A DNA stretch of 64,000 nt from Limnoperna fortunei (GCA_944474755.1 OX104120.1:24892242-24956241), one strand, 5' to 3'; positions 33,012 through 44,914 are shown, counted from the first letter of the stretch. Notes: generated by a model not told the origin, from the sequence alone. Made by a program: numbers and translations.

Positions 33012-36000
33012 CTCCATATTTGGTGTGCTTTCTTTGTTGGTTTTTGTGGCATGTTGAAGTACGCCACTGTCGACTTTTCTTGTAGATCTTCAGTCCATTC
33101 AGATTTTAGATGTTGTTGGACTGCTTCATCTAGTATGGTTTTCCACTTTCCCTTTGATGGTGTAGTCTCCATTAGCTCAAATGCATCCGGTAGGTTGTAT
33201 TTCTGTAGTAGGATTCTGATTTGTGTAAACCAACTGTTGCTGTTGATGTCCTTTACTGCTAATTGTCTCTTGGCAATCTGGTATTCTGATGTCTTTTTAT
33301 TTCTGATGATGTTGTAGAAGCTGGTAAGAGTATTCTTTTCGATCTGTACAGTGATGGGTGTTGCTGCGATGAGTGCATAAGTTACTGTATTCGAACTTCC
33401 CTCTGGTAGTCCTTGGAGTTGTTTAAGAAGTCGGTTCAGTTCATCCTTCTCTTTGTTGCTAAGTTTAACTGCTTCTAATCCATAGATAATTCTTGGTCTA
33501 CAAAAGTGGTGTATATCTTGTAGGACACGATCGGGTTAATGCTGTTTTTCCCATGCAAACCAGCACCAAGTAAGGCACTATAGCGTTCTTCTTCCCTTTT
33601 CTATGCGTTCATGGATATCGTTTTTGCAGTCTGTATTCCTTACTAGTCCTATGTGTTTGGTCGAACTTACTTCGGCGATTTTTTGGTTTCCCATAGCCCA
33701 GGTCTGCGAGTTGCTGCCTTTTTTGTCATTGATTATGATGACGTCGCTTTTTGTAGAATTAATTTTCACGCCATCTTTGGTAGTCTCGTTGTTGACAATG
33801 TGCAGGGCTTGCTGGAGTTCCTCCGGATCGTATGTGATTATTGCGATGTCGTCTGCTACAGTTGGGCAACCAATAAAGGTGGTTCCAATTCTGGCTCCAA
33901 CCCCCTCGTTGGTGAGTATGTCCAAAAGTTGGTTGTTGTAGCATTTATACAAGGTAGGGGATAGTTTTGCTCCCTGTCTGATCCCTTGTTTGGTGGTGAA
34001 TCCTTCACTGAGCTTTCCATTCCACTTTACCTTGGTGTTTGCTTCAGTTTGTAACATCTTCATTGCTAGCCAGGCGTCATCTGTGATATTATAGTGGTAT
34101 AGCTTTCTAAAGAGTTGGTGCATGGTGTACCAGCTTATCAAATGCCTTCTCTGCGTCGAGAGTTGTGATTGCAACCGGTATGTGACGATCTTTTGCTTCG
34201 TTGATTCCTTCTGATACAATTATGGCTGCATTGATTGGTGATGTTTTTTCCGTAAAACCTCGTTGTAGTGGGTTTTGGATCCTTCTTACAGTTGGCTCGA
34301 TGTGTTGTTTTAGGATAGTCTCTATTATTTTCCCAATTATAGGCGTAACCGAGATTCCCCTATAGTTTCCTGGGATTTTAGGGTCTTTTTCTTTTTTCAG
34401 TACAGGTGTTAGTATTCCTGTTTTCAGTATTTGCGGGATGTTCAAGTCGCTCAAGGCGGCGTTCACTAGCCTGGTGACGTAGTTAGTAACAGGGTTACCG
34501 CCTCTTTTCAAGTGTTCCGCTGTCAATCCAGTATGATCGGGGGATTTACCATTCGCAAGATTTTGGATGGCTTCGTCTACCTGTTTTGTTGTTACAACTG
34601 GTATTCTTTTTCGCAGTTTGGGGTCCTTAACGATTTGTTCAATCAAATCACATTCCAGGTCGCTAGTGCTGTGTTTTTCATCCTCACTTTGGGGTGTGCC
34701 TAGTCTTTGGAAGTGTATGTTCCAACCGCTCAAGATGCTTTCCTCATCTGTCAGTATCATATCATCAAGTATAATCGTGTCAGTACAACTTTGCTTTGTC
34801 GATCGTTGTTCTTGGATGAGTTTATAGAATAGTGGTTGGTTAAATTCATGTGATTCCATTATTGTATTGTACTTTTTCTCTCTGATACTGGCAATGGCTT
34901 GACGTTGTTTCTGTCGTAGTACTTTCTTTGTAGATTTCATTTCAGAGTAATCCTTATTCTGTCCGCTCTTGATTTCCCCGTTTTGTTTCCATTTGAAGAA
35001 GGCTTGCTTTGCTGTTCTTGAGGCCTCGCCTATTTCTTTATTCTAGGTTTTTTTCCTTTGATTACTCTATTACCATTCGGTTTGTGGTTTGGAATAGCGT
35101 TGCTAGTAGCTGTATGGAGAACGTTAGTCAAGTGTATAACGTCTAATTCCAATTGGAAGTTATTGGTACTATTCTCATCTATATTATTGACGTTTAGCAA
35201 CTCCTTGATAATTTCTTGGTACTTTGTATCATTGCATTTCCCCCACTTTGGTTTGCAGTATAATTGTTGAAGAGTGGTGTTGTCAGTCTTCTGCTTTTGG
35301 AGTTTGCTAATTATGATTTCACCAGTGACTAGTACGTGGTCTGACGTATTGAGGTTTTGTTGTCCGTGGATCCTGATGTTAGTTATCCTGCTGTGTCTTT
35401 GGTTTTTAAGGCAGAAGAAGTAATCAATCTGAGATGAGCTTTTGTTGTCGTGATGGTAGAATGTTGGTTCTGTTGGGTAGTTAACAGGCAAGGTTATCTC
35501 CATCTCTATTGAAAATGTCTGAAGGCTTGTGTCTAAAAAGTTTGGCGGGTCTTTCTTCCTCTGCATGGCATGTAAGCATTTATTAGATTGAGTGGTTTTG
35601 GTGACACCTCTACCTCCAGAGCGATTATATTTGTTGTTCAATCTGGTAGGGGTTTGATATGTGTTGAGATGTTCTTCCAAAGAAAAGCTACTCCTCCATA
35701 TCCTCTTATTCTCTCAGACTGATTTACAGCTGTTTCTTCATCTACACTCCTAGAATAGAAACCTATGTCTGGTATTATTGTGTTGATCTCATTTTGTTCG
35801 AAGGAAAATAGCCAGTGTTCCTGAATCATCATTTTGTCAATGTCCTTCATAGTATTTTGTAGAAACACTGCGTTGCCCCTTATGTTTTTGTACATTTAAT
35901 TTCCCTATTTTTATTTTCTCCTGAGCCTTGTCCATTACTTTTGTTGTTGGTACAGAGGCATTCCTGTCAGCACCTTTACTAAGAGTATCGTGTCCCATCT

Positions 36001-36201
36001 GGTTGAGGCACGGCCGAGCCCTAAAAAATGGTTTGTTGTAGTTTTGCTGTTTTTTCTATCAGGTAGTTGAGTTGTTTGGTTTGGACTAAGATGTTGTTTG
36101 GTCTTGCAGGGGTCTTGAAGATTATTTCCAGTTGCCAAATTTTGGTTGATATCACTAGTATCGGCTTGAGTTGTATTCCTTTGTTGTTGGTTTGTCTTCA
36201 A
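33012..36201 (-). pseudogene. EN-RT LINE, minus strand, frameshifted
   Basis: Ordered pieces: Q/N/T-rich N-terminal ORF (35935-36201); endonuclease N-half (35638-35895; IQEHWLFSFE); endonuclease C-half and linker (35030-35680; SSSQIDYFF, TSDHVLV); RT N-half (34107-34940; LANGKSPDHTGLTAEHLK, NYRGISVTPIIGKI, LDAEKAFDKL); RT C-half (33578-34219; GIRQGAKLSPTLY, VADDIAII). Each junction overlaps in another frame, so at least three frameshifts broke it. The 3' remainder (33012-33577) continues across the Steamer-like element into 28094-28256. Confidence 0.9.
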
Positions 36202-36518
36202 TAATTTTAACGAAAGAATTGAACAAAAGTTAACAATTTATTTTTCTCATTCATTTTTAAATTTTCATCGGATATTGATTTTTTATCTGTTTATGTTTAC
36301 AGATAGTGCAATGCATCTTATCTTTGAATAAAATGTTCAAGATGCATATTTTTCAATAAAAGGTGTATCTGAATTCATACATAAGTTTCTACACATCATT
36401 TATTTAATATTTGATTGGTCCCAGTAATCACAGTATTACTTGCCCACAGGCGCTTGTGTATAGTCAAATATTGTTCGCTAGACAATAGCAATCCCGCTGA
36501 AAAATCACAAGGTCGGAC
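36202..36518. other. AT-rich gap, no gene seen
   Basis: Lies between the LINE 5' end and the minisatellite; no coding signal. Confidence 0.5.
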
Positions 36519-37448
36519 ATATGTGTCACATAGAACAGGTCTATGTTATATATATTATCTGGCCTGTTGTGTGGAAAAAAAGAATTTCCTGACCTGTTGT
36601 GTGGACAATTTATGTCACATAGAACATATATATATTTCCTGGCCTGTTGTGTGGACAATTAATGTTACATAGAACAGGTATATATTATATATATTACCTG
36701 GCCTGTTGTGTGGACAATTTATGCCACATTAGCACATAGAACAGGTATATGTTATATATATATTACCTGGCCTGTTGTGTGGACAATTATTGTCACATAG
36801 AACAGGTCTATGTTATATGTATTATCTGGCCTGTTGTGTGGACAATTTATGTCAGATAGAACGTCTATGTTATATATATTATCTGGGCTGTTGTGTGGAC
36901 AATTAATGTCACATAGAACAGGTATATATTATATATATTACCTGGCCCGTTGTGTGGACAGTTTATGTCACATAGAATAGGTATATATTATATATATTAC
37001 CTGGCCTGTTGTGTGGACAATTTATGTCACATAGAACAGGTATATATTATGTATATTACCTGGCCTGGTGTGTGGACAGTTTTATGTCAGATAGAACAGG
37101 TCTATGTTATATATATATATTATCTGGGCTGTTGTGTGGACAATTTATGTCACATAGAACAGGTCTAAGTTATATTTATTATCTGGGCTGTTGTGTGGAC
37201 AATTTATGTCACATAGAACATATATATTACCTGGCCTGTTGTGTGGGCAATTAATGTCACATGGAACAGGTATATACTATATATATTACCTGGCCCGTTG
37301 TGTGGACAATTTATGTCACATAGAACAGGTATATATTATATATATTACCTGGCCTTGTGTGTGGACAGTTTATGTCAGATAGAACAGGTCTATGTTTTAT
37401 ATATTATCTGGGCTGTTGTGTGGACAGTTTATCTGGGCTGTTGTGTAT
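36519..37448 (+). repeat. 59-bp minisatellite, array 1 (~15 units)
   Basis: The unit contains CCTGTTGTGTGGACA, a short AT loop, TGTCACATAGAACAGG and a TATATAT spacer. The first two parts are inverted to each other, so each unit can fold into an imperfect hairpin. Period about 59 bp with units varying by a few bases. It abuts the hammerhead array on its right. Open frames through it (CHIEQVY/GQFMSHRTG) are by-products of the repeat. Confidence 0.95.
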
Positions 37449-37546
37449 ATATATATAAACGTCTAAAGAGTCTACCAACCAGTAAAGCTTATTAAGTATC
37501 GGATCGACAAACATGACGATGACTTGTACTTGAAGCATTAAGAGTT

Positions 37547-37587
37547 AAACGCCACTGATGAGTCTGACGAAACGCGCGTCTAGCGTA
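37547..37587 (+). ncRNA. Hammerhead ribozyme, edge copy with shortened stem II
   Basis: Same core as the others (CTGATGA...GAAAC, GTC cleavage triplet), but stem II is GTC-T-GAC, six bases shorter, and stem I has a G-to-A change (TAGCGT). Probably impaired. Confidence 0.6.
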
Positions 37588-38051
37588 AGGAATTTGTCAC
37601 CTTGGTAATTTTGATTACATCTTGTTGGAATATTTGAGGAAAGCCAAGTAACAGCACGGCACGTCCGCGGCTGGCGGACTTGAAAAGCAACTATTTTGGG
37701 TTAAGTTGGAAATGAGAAAGTTTAAGATTAATATGTTATGACTTGTTTACGTCATTTATTTATATTGACATTCAATGACTAAGGCCATTCGTTGGTCAGT
37801 CTTTGTCTAAATTTTTGACAAGAAACACCGTCATTTGTATCGTTGCATAATCTTCTAGACTTGTATATTATTTTTTGTTTATGCTGTATCGTCATGTTTG
37901 TCGATCCGATACTTAATAAGCTTTACTGGTCTGTAGACTCTTTAGACGTTTATATAATATTTTGAACTACCTGTATTGTGTTTTTACACGATCCCAGTGG
38001 ACTTGTATCATTCCATCACCGAATGAAAAAATACTTGAAGCATTTAGAGTT

Positions 38052-38098
38052 AAACGCCACTGATGAGTTTTACGTAGACGAAACGCGCGTCTGGCGTA
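38052..38098 (+). ncRNA. Type I hammerhead ribozyme (unit 2)
   Basis: Stem I ACGCCA/TGGCGT; core CTGATGA; stem II GTTT/AGAC with 5-nt loop; GAAA; minimal stem III from the palindrome ACGCGCGT; cleavage triplet GTC. All conserved core bases are present. Such a short stem III usually works best in dimers, which suits a tandem array. Confidence 0.85.
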
Positions 38099-38562
38099 AG
38101 GAATTTGTCACCTTGGTAATTTTGATTACATCTTGTTGGAATATTTGAGGAAAGCCAAGTAACAGCACGGCACGTCCGCGGCTGGCGGACTTGAAAAGCA
38201 ACTATTTTGGGTTAAGTTGGAAATGAGAAAGTTTAAGATTAATATGTTATGACTTGTTTACGTCATTTATTTATATTGACATTCAATGACTAAGGCCATT
38301 CGTTGGTCAGTCTTTGTCTAAATTTTTGACAAGAAACACCGTCATTTGTATCGTTGCATAATCTTCTAGACTTGTATATTATTTTTTGTTTATGCTGTAT
38401 CGTCATGTTTGTCGATCCGATACTTAATAAGCTTTACTGGTCTGTAGACTCTTTAGACGTTTATATAATATTTTGAACTACCTGTATTGTGTTTTTACAC
38501 GATCCCAGTCGGCTTGTATCATTCCATCACCGAATGAAAAAATACTTGAAGCATTTAGAGTT

Positions 38563-38609
38563 AAACGCCACTGATGAGTCTTACGTAGACGAAACGCGCG
38601 TCTGGCGTA
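38563..38609 (+). ncRNA. Type I hammerhead ribozyme (unit 3)
   Basis: As unit 2, with stem II GTCT/AGAC fully Watson-Crick and loop TACGT. Confidence 0.88.
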
Positions 38610-39073
38610 AGGAATTTGTCACCTTGGTAATTTTGATTACATCTTGTTGGAATATTTGAGGAAAGCCAAGTAACAGCACGGCACGTCCGCGGCTGGCGGA
38701 CTTGAAAAGCAACTATTTTGGGTTAAGTTGGAAATGAGAAAGTTTAAGATTAATATGTTATGACTTGTTTACGTCAGTTATTTATATTGACATTCAATGA
38801 CTAAAGCCATTCGTTGGTCAGTCTTTGTCTAAATTTTTGACAAGAAACACCGTCATTTGTATCGTTGCATAATCTTCTAGACTTGTATATTATTTTTTGT
38901 TTATGCTGTATCGTCATGTTTGTCGATCCGATACTTAATAAGCTTTACTGGTCGGTAGACTCTTTAGACGTTTATATAATATTTTGAACTACCTGTATTG
39001 TGTTTTTACACGATCCCAGTCGGCTTGTATCATTCCATCACCGAATGAAAAAATACTTGAAGCATTTAGAGTT

Positions 39074-39120
39074 AAACGCCACTGATGAGTCTTACGTAGA
39101 CGAAACGCGCGTCTGGCGTA
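39074..39120 (+). ncRNA. Type I hammerhead ribozyme (unit 4)
   Basis: Identical in core, stems and cleavage triplet to unit 3. Confidence 0.88.
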
Positions 39121-39584
39121 AGGAATTTGTCACCTTGGTAATTTTGATTACATCTTGTTGGAATATTTGAGGAAAGCCAAGTAACAGCACGGCACGTCCG
39201 CGGCTGGCGGACTTGAAAAGCAACTATTTTGGGTTAAGTTGGAAATGAGAAAGTTTAAGATTAATATGTTATGACTTGTTTACGTCATTTATTTATATTG
39301 ACATTCAATGACTAAGGCCATTCGTTGGTCAGTCTTTGTCTAAATTTTTGACAAGAAACACCGTCATTTGTATCGTTGCATAATCTTCTAGACTTGTATA
39401 TTATTTTTTGTTTATGCTGTATCGTCATGTTTGTCGATCCGATACTTAATAAGCTTTACTGGTCGGTAGACTCTTTAGACGTTTATATAATATTTTGAAC
39501 TACCTGTATTGTGTTTTTACACGATCCCAGTCGGCTTGTATCATTCCATCACCGAATGAAAAAATACTTGAAGCATTTAGAGTT

Positions 39585-39631
39585 AAACGCCACTGATGAG
39601 TCTTACGTAGACGAAACGCGCGTCTGGCGTA
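39585..39631 (+). ncRNA. Type I hammerhead ribozyme (unit 5)
   Basis: Identical in core, stems and cleavage triplet to unit 3. Confidence 0.88.
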
Positions 39632-40095
39632 AGGAATTTGTCACCTTGGTAATTTTGATTACATCTTGTTGGAATATTTGAGGAAAGCCAAGTAACAGCA
39701 CGGCACGTCCGCGGCTGGCGGACTTGAAAAGCAACTATTTTGGGTTAAGTTGGAAATGAGAAAGTTTAAGATTAATATGTTATGACTTGTTTACGTCATT
39801 TATTTATATTGACATTCAATGACTAAGGCCATTCGTTGGTCAGTCTTTGTCTAAATTTTTGACAAGAAACACCGTCATTTGTATCGTTGCATAATCTTCT
39901 AGACTTGTATATTATTTTTTGTTTATGCTGTATCGTCATGTTTGTCGATCCGATACTTAATAAGCTTTACTGGTCGGTAGACTCTTTAGACGTTTATATA
40001 ATATTTTGAACTACCTGTATTGTGTTTTTACACGATCCCAGTCGGCTTGTATCATTCCATCACCGAATGAAAAAATACTTGAAGCATTTAGAGTT

Positions 40096-40142
40096 AAACG
40101 CCACTGATGAGTCTTACGTAGACGAAACGCGCGTCTGGCGTA
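40096..40142 (+). ncRNA. Type I hammerhead ribozyme (unit 6)
   Basis: Identical in core, stems and cleavage triplet to unit 3. Confidence 0.88.
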
Positions 40143-40465
40143 AGGAATTTGTCACCTTGGTAATTTTGATTACATCTTGTTGGAATATTTGAGGAAAGCC
40201 AAGTAACAGCACTGCACGTCCGCGGCTGGCGGACTTGAAAAGCAACTATTTTGGGTTAAGTTGGAAATGAGAAAGTTTAAGATTAATATGTTATGACTTG
40301 TTTACGTCATTTATTTATATTGACATTCAATGACTAAGGCCATTCGTTGGTCAGTCTTTGTCTAAATTTTTGACAAGAAACACCGTCATTTGTATCGTTG
40401 CATAATCTTCTAGACTTGTATATTACTTTTTGTTTATGCTGTATCGTCATGTAGCATTTAGAGTT

Positions 40466-40512
40466 AAACGCCACTGATGAGTCTTACGTAGACGAAACGC
40501 GCGTCTGGCGTA
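40466..40512 (+). ncRNA. Type I hammerhead ribozyme (unit 7)
   Basis: Identical motif, 370 bp after the previous one because the preceding unit is internally deleted. Confidence 0.88.
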
Positions 40513-40872
40513 AGGAATTTGTCACCTTGGTAATTTTGATTACATCTTGTTGGAATATTTGAGGAAAGCCAAGTAACAGCACGGCACGTCCGCGGCTGGC
40601 GGACTTGAAAAGCAACTATTTTGGGTTAAGTTGGAAATGAGAAAGTTTAAGATTAATATGTTATGACTTGTTTACGTCATTTATTTATATTGACATTCAA
40701 TGACTAAGGCCATTCGTTGGTCAGTCTTTGTCTAAATTTTTGACAAGAAACACCGTCATTTGTATCGTTGCATAATCTTCTAGACTTGTATATTATTTTT
40801 TGTTTATGCTGTATCGTCATGTTTGTCGATCCGATACTTAATAAGCTTTACTGGTCGGTAGACACTTTAGAC

Positions 40873-40876
<4 letters not shown>

Positions 40877-40963
<87 letters not shown>
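40877..40963. repeat. Long (TA)n microsatellite
   Basis: More than 80 bp of pure TA directly after the right inverted repeat of the hammerhead array. It generates meaningless YIYIYI open frames on both strands. Confidence 0.97.
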
Positions 40964-40966
<3 letters not shown>

Positions 40967-41073
40967 CGTCTAAAGAAATAGTCAACAATTGTTCGTACGG
41001 GATGTTGGATCGTTACGGTAGATAACGATGCTGTACAGACTAAAATAATAATAATATATTCGTTTAAAAATAT

Positions 41074-41146
41074 GCCGGGCCAGTAGAGCAACAAATTTTA
41101 GGTTCAGGATGATTTATTATCAACTTCGTTATAAACCCTAAAAGTA
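41074..41146 (+). repeat. 73-bp direct repeat, copy 1
   Basis: Identical by eye to 43798-43870 (GCCGGGCCAGTAGAGC... to ...CCCTAAAAGTA). The sequence after it is unrelated to that after copy 2. Confidence 0.85.
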
Positions 41147-43500
41147 AAAAAATATGCTGAAATAAATGAAAAGCTGAAACACAAGTATGCTGAAATATTT
41201 AAAGAAAGAAAACAATATATTAATAATCTGAAAAAAACAAATATGTTGAAATAGATGAAAAGCTGAAATACAAATATGGTGAAAAACTTAAAGAAAGAAA
41301 AAAATATTAATAATCTGAAATAAAGAAAAATAAATAAATTTGAAAATTAGAAAACCTACAGGAATATAAATAAAATAATAATATCAATTAATTTTATACA
41401 GTACCTACAATAAACTAAAGTACCTAAACTAGAAAGAAAAAAATCAATGTAATAACCTTAAATAAAGTAAAGCTACAAGGAAAAAAAATATGAAAGCTAC
41501 AAGAAAAAAAATCAAATTAATAAACTTAAATAAAGTATAAAAGCTCCAAAGACAACAAAATGACCTACAATAACTATCGAAATAAAGAAGGAAAATATAT
41601 ACAAGATATGAATATAAACACTGCATGTACTGAATCTAAAATGAAAGTGTATCTATTATTGCTATTAAAAAAAATGAAAATATGAAAATACTTAAATAAT
41701 ATATAAATAATCTAAGTATCTGAAAATGTCATATTATATATAAATGAACAGCATCTAAAATATAAAAAGAAAAAAAAATTAATTTCAGATAAGGAAAAAA
41801 AAATTTAATAAATAGTTTAATAATCAATCTTTAGAAATCAAATCTATTAATTAGTATTAAAGTAAATAATAAATCAGTGTTATAAAGTAACTACCTAAAT
41901 ATTAAATATATATATATATAAGGCTTATGTCCCCTGAAAGTAATAACACAATCAATATACTAGGTAAAAAAAAAATTATCAAAGTCAAGTAAAGTATTTG
42001 TCAAAGTAAAGTCAGTCAAAGCAAAGTCTCAGTCACAGTAAAGCAAAGTTTCAGATGTCAAAGCAAAAGCAAAGTACCAGTCAAAGCAAAAGCAATCAAA
42101 AGCACACAATATAGTAAGTACAGTTGACAAAGTATGAAACACAGTCAACACAAATACAAACACCAAGTACAACTTAAGTGAATATACACAACAACCAAAC
42201 AATACAAGTATCTAGAGCTATGTGTATGTAAGTTTTATATGTGTAAACCTACATGTATGCAAGTTTTATCTGTATAGGGGTGGGGATACTTACTAATAAA
42301 CCAACTGTCTGCTGTCTTCAATCTTCTAACACACAAGTGTCAACACATGCAGTATCAGGTATAATGTTTATAATTTGTTTAGAAATGTGTTAACATGCAC
42401 TGTGGTGCTAAAAGTAGGGTAAGTGGAGGATGTGGCCAAGTTTATTCAAGGGTGCAGGGTTGAGAACAATCACACAAACGCACACAAATAAGCACAATTA
42501 CATTCAAAGACACACGCAAACAAAAATGTACCCTTATTTTATAAAATTATTTCAAGTATACACTAGTATACCTTTACATAAAGTAAACCCAACACAAACA
42601 CAAGTTCATGTAAACTCAAGAAATTTTTTTTTTTACAAATTTCTAAGTTTCAGATAAACTTTATAAAAAAAAAATAATTTGTTAATTAAGTTCAGTAAAT
42701 CTTCAATGAAAAGGAAAAAAAAATAATAAAAATAAAAATTAATATATTCTGAAAATCTTTTAATAAGTGCACGTGTCCTTAAATTATTTGAAGAAAAAAA
42801 AATAACTAACTTAAATATAAAGTGCACCTGTAACAAACTATCAATTAGTTTACTTACAAATGGTTAATGAAAAAAAAAATAATAACACGTATCTCAATAC
42901 AACTGTTTATCTTAACCGAATAAACATTAAGTACTGTTGTACTAATACTTTGTCCAAAAAAAAATAATCAAGTAGTACTAACTTAAGTTACATAAAAAAA
43001 ATAATAAACACTAGAATGTTCTGTATCATATGTATCAATAATATGGATATATCGTATGGCCACACGAAAACAATTCTAAATTACCACAGCGTACGCAATA
43101 AATGTACAATATATATAAAATAACAATAAAATTCTCACCCTAAAGTCTGTGCACAAAAACTATCCGCTGTCCGTAACGTTACACAATCCTTTTATCAAAC
43201 GAATCAACAATATTGTTTGTTTACATCCACTGCATTATAGCGATTATAAACTAATTGCTGTGATGCATTGGGTACGAGGAGGTTCAACACCTACAACATA
43301 CCAATTTGACCTTTAAGTATCTACGCTTGGTCCCCTCTGCATAATGGCAATCACATTTCGTCATTGTGCATTGGGTACGAGGAGGTCTAACATTATAATT
43401 TTTTGGCCATATATACTTCATCTTTACTTTATACCTGTATAAAATATAACTTTTGCAACACTATGTATTCAAATATGGGTCACTGGTGAAATTACTATTT
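41147..43500. other. Low-complexity A-rich region, no gene
   Basis: Holds degenerate 'gctgaaataaatgaaa' repeats (41150-41340), 'caaagtcaaagcaaaag' repeats (41980-42110) and many poly-A runs. The sequence GCATTGGGTACGAGGAGG occurs twice (about 43265 and 43367). No coding signal. Confidence 0.6.
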
Positions 43501-43672
43501 TAATACTTAAATGTGTACTATTTTAATACTTAAATTGTTATTGTTTGTCAATTTTGTGAATGATATGTTCAATTGTAATAGTTATATGTTAATGCCAAAT
43601 TATAATTGTAATGTCATTTGCCCTTTGTGGGCCCTGATTTGGTCTAATAAAATATTCTATTCTATTCTATTC
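43500..43672 (+). mobile_element. 3' end of a LINE with (TTCTA)n tail
   Basis: A noncoding 3'-UTR-like stretch ends '...gccctttgtgggccctga...aataaaatattctattctattctattc', a pentamer tail as seen for CR1/jockey-type LINEs (compare the CTTGT tail at 28069). No RT is left. Confidence 0.45.
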
Positions 43673-43797
43673 ATCCGAGGACTTCCTGTTAAACGTCCTA
43701 AATATTGACTTCCGGTGGACGAGGCTCCAAACGGGTGTGAAAAGGAAAATCTATGTCGCAGTTGATCAATCATCTAAGTACGTGGGCGCCATTTGTA

Positions 43798-43870
43798 GCC
43801 GGGCCAGTAGAGCAACAAATTTTAGGTTCAGGATGATTTATTATCAACTTCGTTATAAACCCTAAAAGTA
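43798..43870 (+). repeat. 73-bp direct repeat, copy 2
   Basis: Preceded by 'gtgggcgccatttgta', which on the minus strand reads TACAAATGGCGCCCAC, a Lys-tRNA-type primer-binding sequence. This could be the edge of an old LTR element, but no second full LTR was found. Confidence 0.6.
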
Positions 43871-44468
43871 CACAAATAACAATACATAAATACAATTACA
43901 AGACAAGTGTACGAATAACAATAATAGACATATGTTAAAACTAGAGGAATGTATTCGCACGAATACGACTTACCCGCCTGCCCAATTTGTTTTCGAGCAC
44001 AAATGTTGAACAATATAGTACCCAATGCACAGTCAAGATCATGGGTGTACACGCACGATTCAAGCGCTTTTTTCAATCTGTCAATATTTTGCCACTTGCA
44101 GCAAAAGACTTTCACCATTCAGTTTGCCATTTGTTCCCAATGACACTAAATATATATGTTGAAAAGCAAACATGAATTTCTATCATTCATCGTCAAATAT
44201 ATATAAACAATAACTTTTTATGTTTAGAGATGTCCTGTTTTGAGTTAAAAATAAATTCAACAAAGCTCTAGCAATTAAAATTGAACAATAATCATTTGCT
44301 TACCCGATTAGTCCGTTAAACAGAAAAAAACTCGGTAAGTCCGTTACCATTCTACACCGTGCAACAATAAGAAAAATAATTAGATTAAAAAAATTAAACA
44401 AACATATATAAAATCTGAGATTTTTTTTTTATTAAATACCCCCCCCCCCCTTTTTCCTCAACATTCAA

Positions 44469-44740
44469 AACCACGTGGGTATATTTAAATCCACTGTGTT
44501 ATCATCTGCTGTGTAGGCTATTTATAGAACAGTGTGCACAGCAGTGAACAAAGAACATTAAAAAGTAATACAATCGATAATTTATAATCTACACCTTTTC
44601 ACTATCTTTTAAAATTATTCCACGTGACTATGTTTCTAAAATGCACAACCACGTGATATATTTAAATACCTCTGTTATCGATCGACAACGTTGGTTATTT
44701 ATAGAACAGTGCACACAGCATTGAACAAAGAAACCTTAAT
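44469..44740 (+). repeat. Tandem duplication with E-box and TATA-like modules
   Basis: Two copies about 178 bp apart share 'ccacgtg', 'tatatttaaat', 'ctgtgttatc', 'tatttatagaacagtg' and 'cacagca(g/t)tgaacaaagaa'. CACGTG and TATTTATA could be promoter elements, but no transcript unit is visible. Confidence 0.6.
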
Positions 44741-44914
44741 TAGTGAATATCTCATTAATAATTTAATTAATCAAAAAAAGAGCGCCGTTCGTCTATTGTA
44801 CTAAATGAGTCCGATAATCCCTGCAAGTTTGAGCTCTTAATATTGTGCAGTTTTCGGATAAAATCGGTTTCACACAAAATCTGTGACGGACAAAATTTTG
44901 CTAAAGTGAATACA

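Larger units (their letters stand above)
37449..40880 (+). repeat. 511-bp hammerhead-ribozyme satellite array (retrozyme-like)
   Basis: Units start at 37534, 38040, 38551, 39062, 39573, 40084 and 40454 (first base of GCATTTAGAG or its variant). Spacing is exactly 511 bp for four intervals, 506 for the first and 370 for the last, where an internal deletion joins 'gtatcgtcatgt' to 'agcatttag'. Units are nearly identical. Each carries a hammerhead ribozyme motif. The array is bounded by ~70-bp inverted repeats (37449-37520 and 40811-40880; two mismatches), the left one being an inverted copy of the unit's tail. No ORF. Confidence 0.95.

Noticed and set aside
36519..37448. CRISPR-like array
   Set aside because: Units are contiguous with no unique spacers, the genome is eukaryotic and no cas genes exist.
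36950..37495. Repeated open frames with CGQFMSHRTG/CVDNLCHIEQ peptides, also at 54669-55892
   Set aside because: They are translations of a 59-bp minisatellite in successive frames; no start context, domains or codon bias.
40768..41094. YIYIYI-rich open frames on both strands
   Set aside because: Translation of the (TA)n microsatellite.
41074..43870. Complete LTR retrotransposon bounded by the 73-bp repeats
   Set aside because: No coding domains, no purine tract and no terminal TG...CA on both copies.
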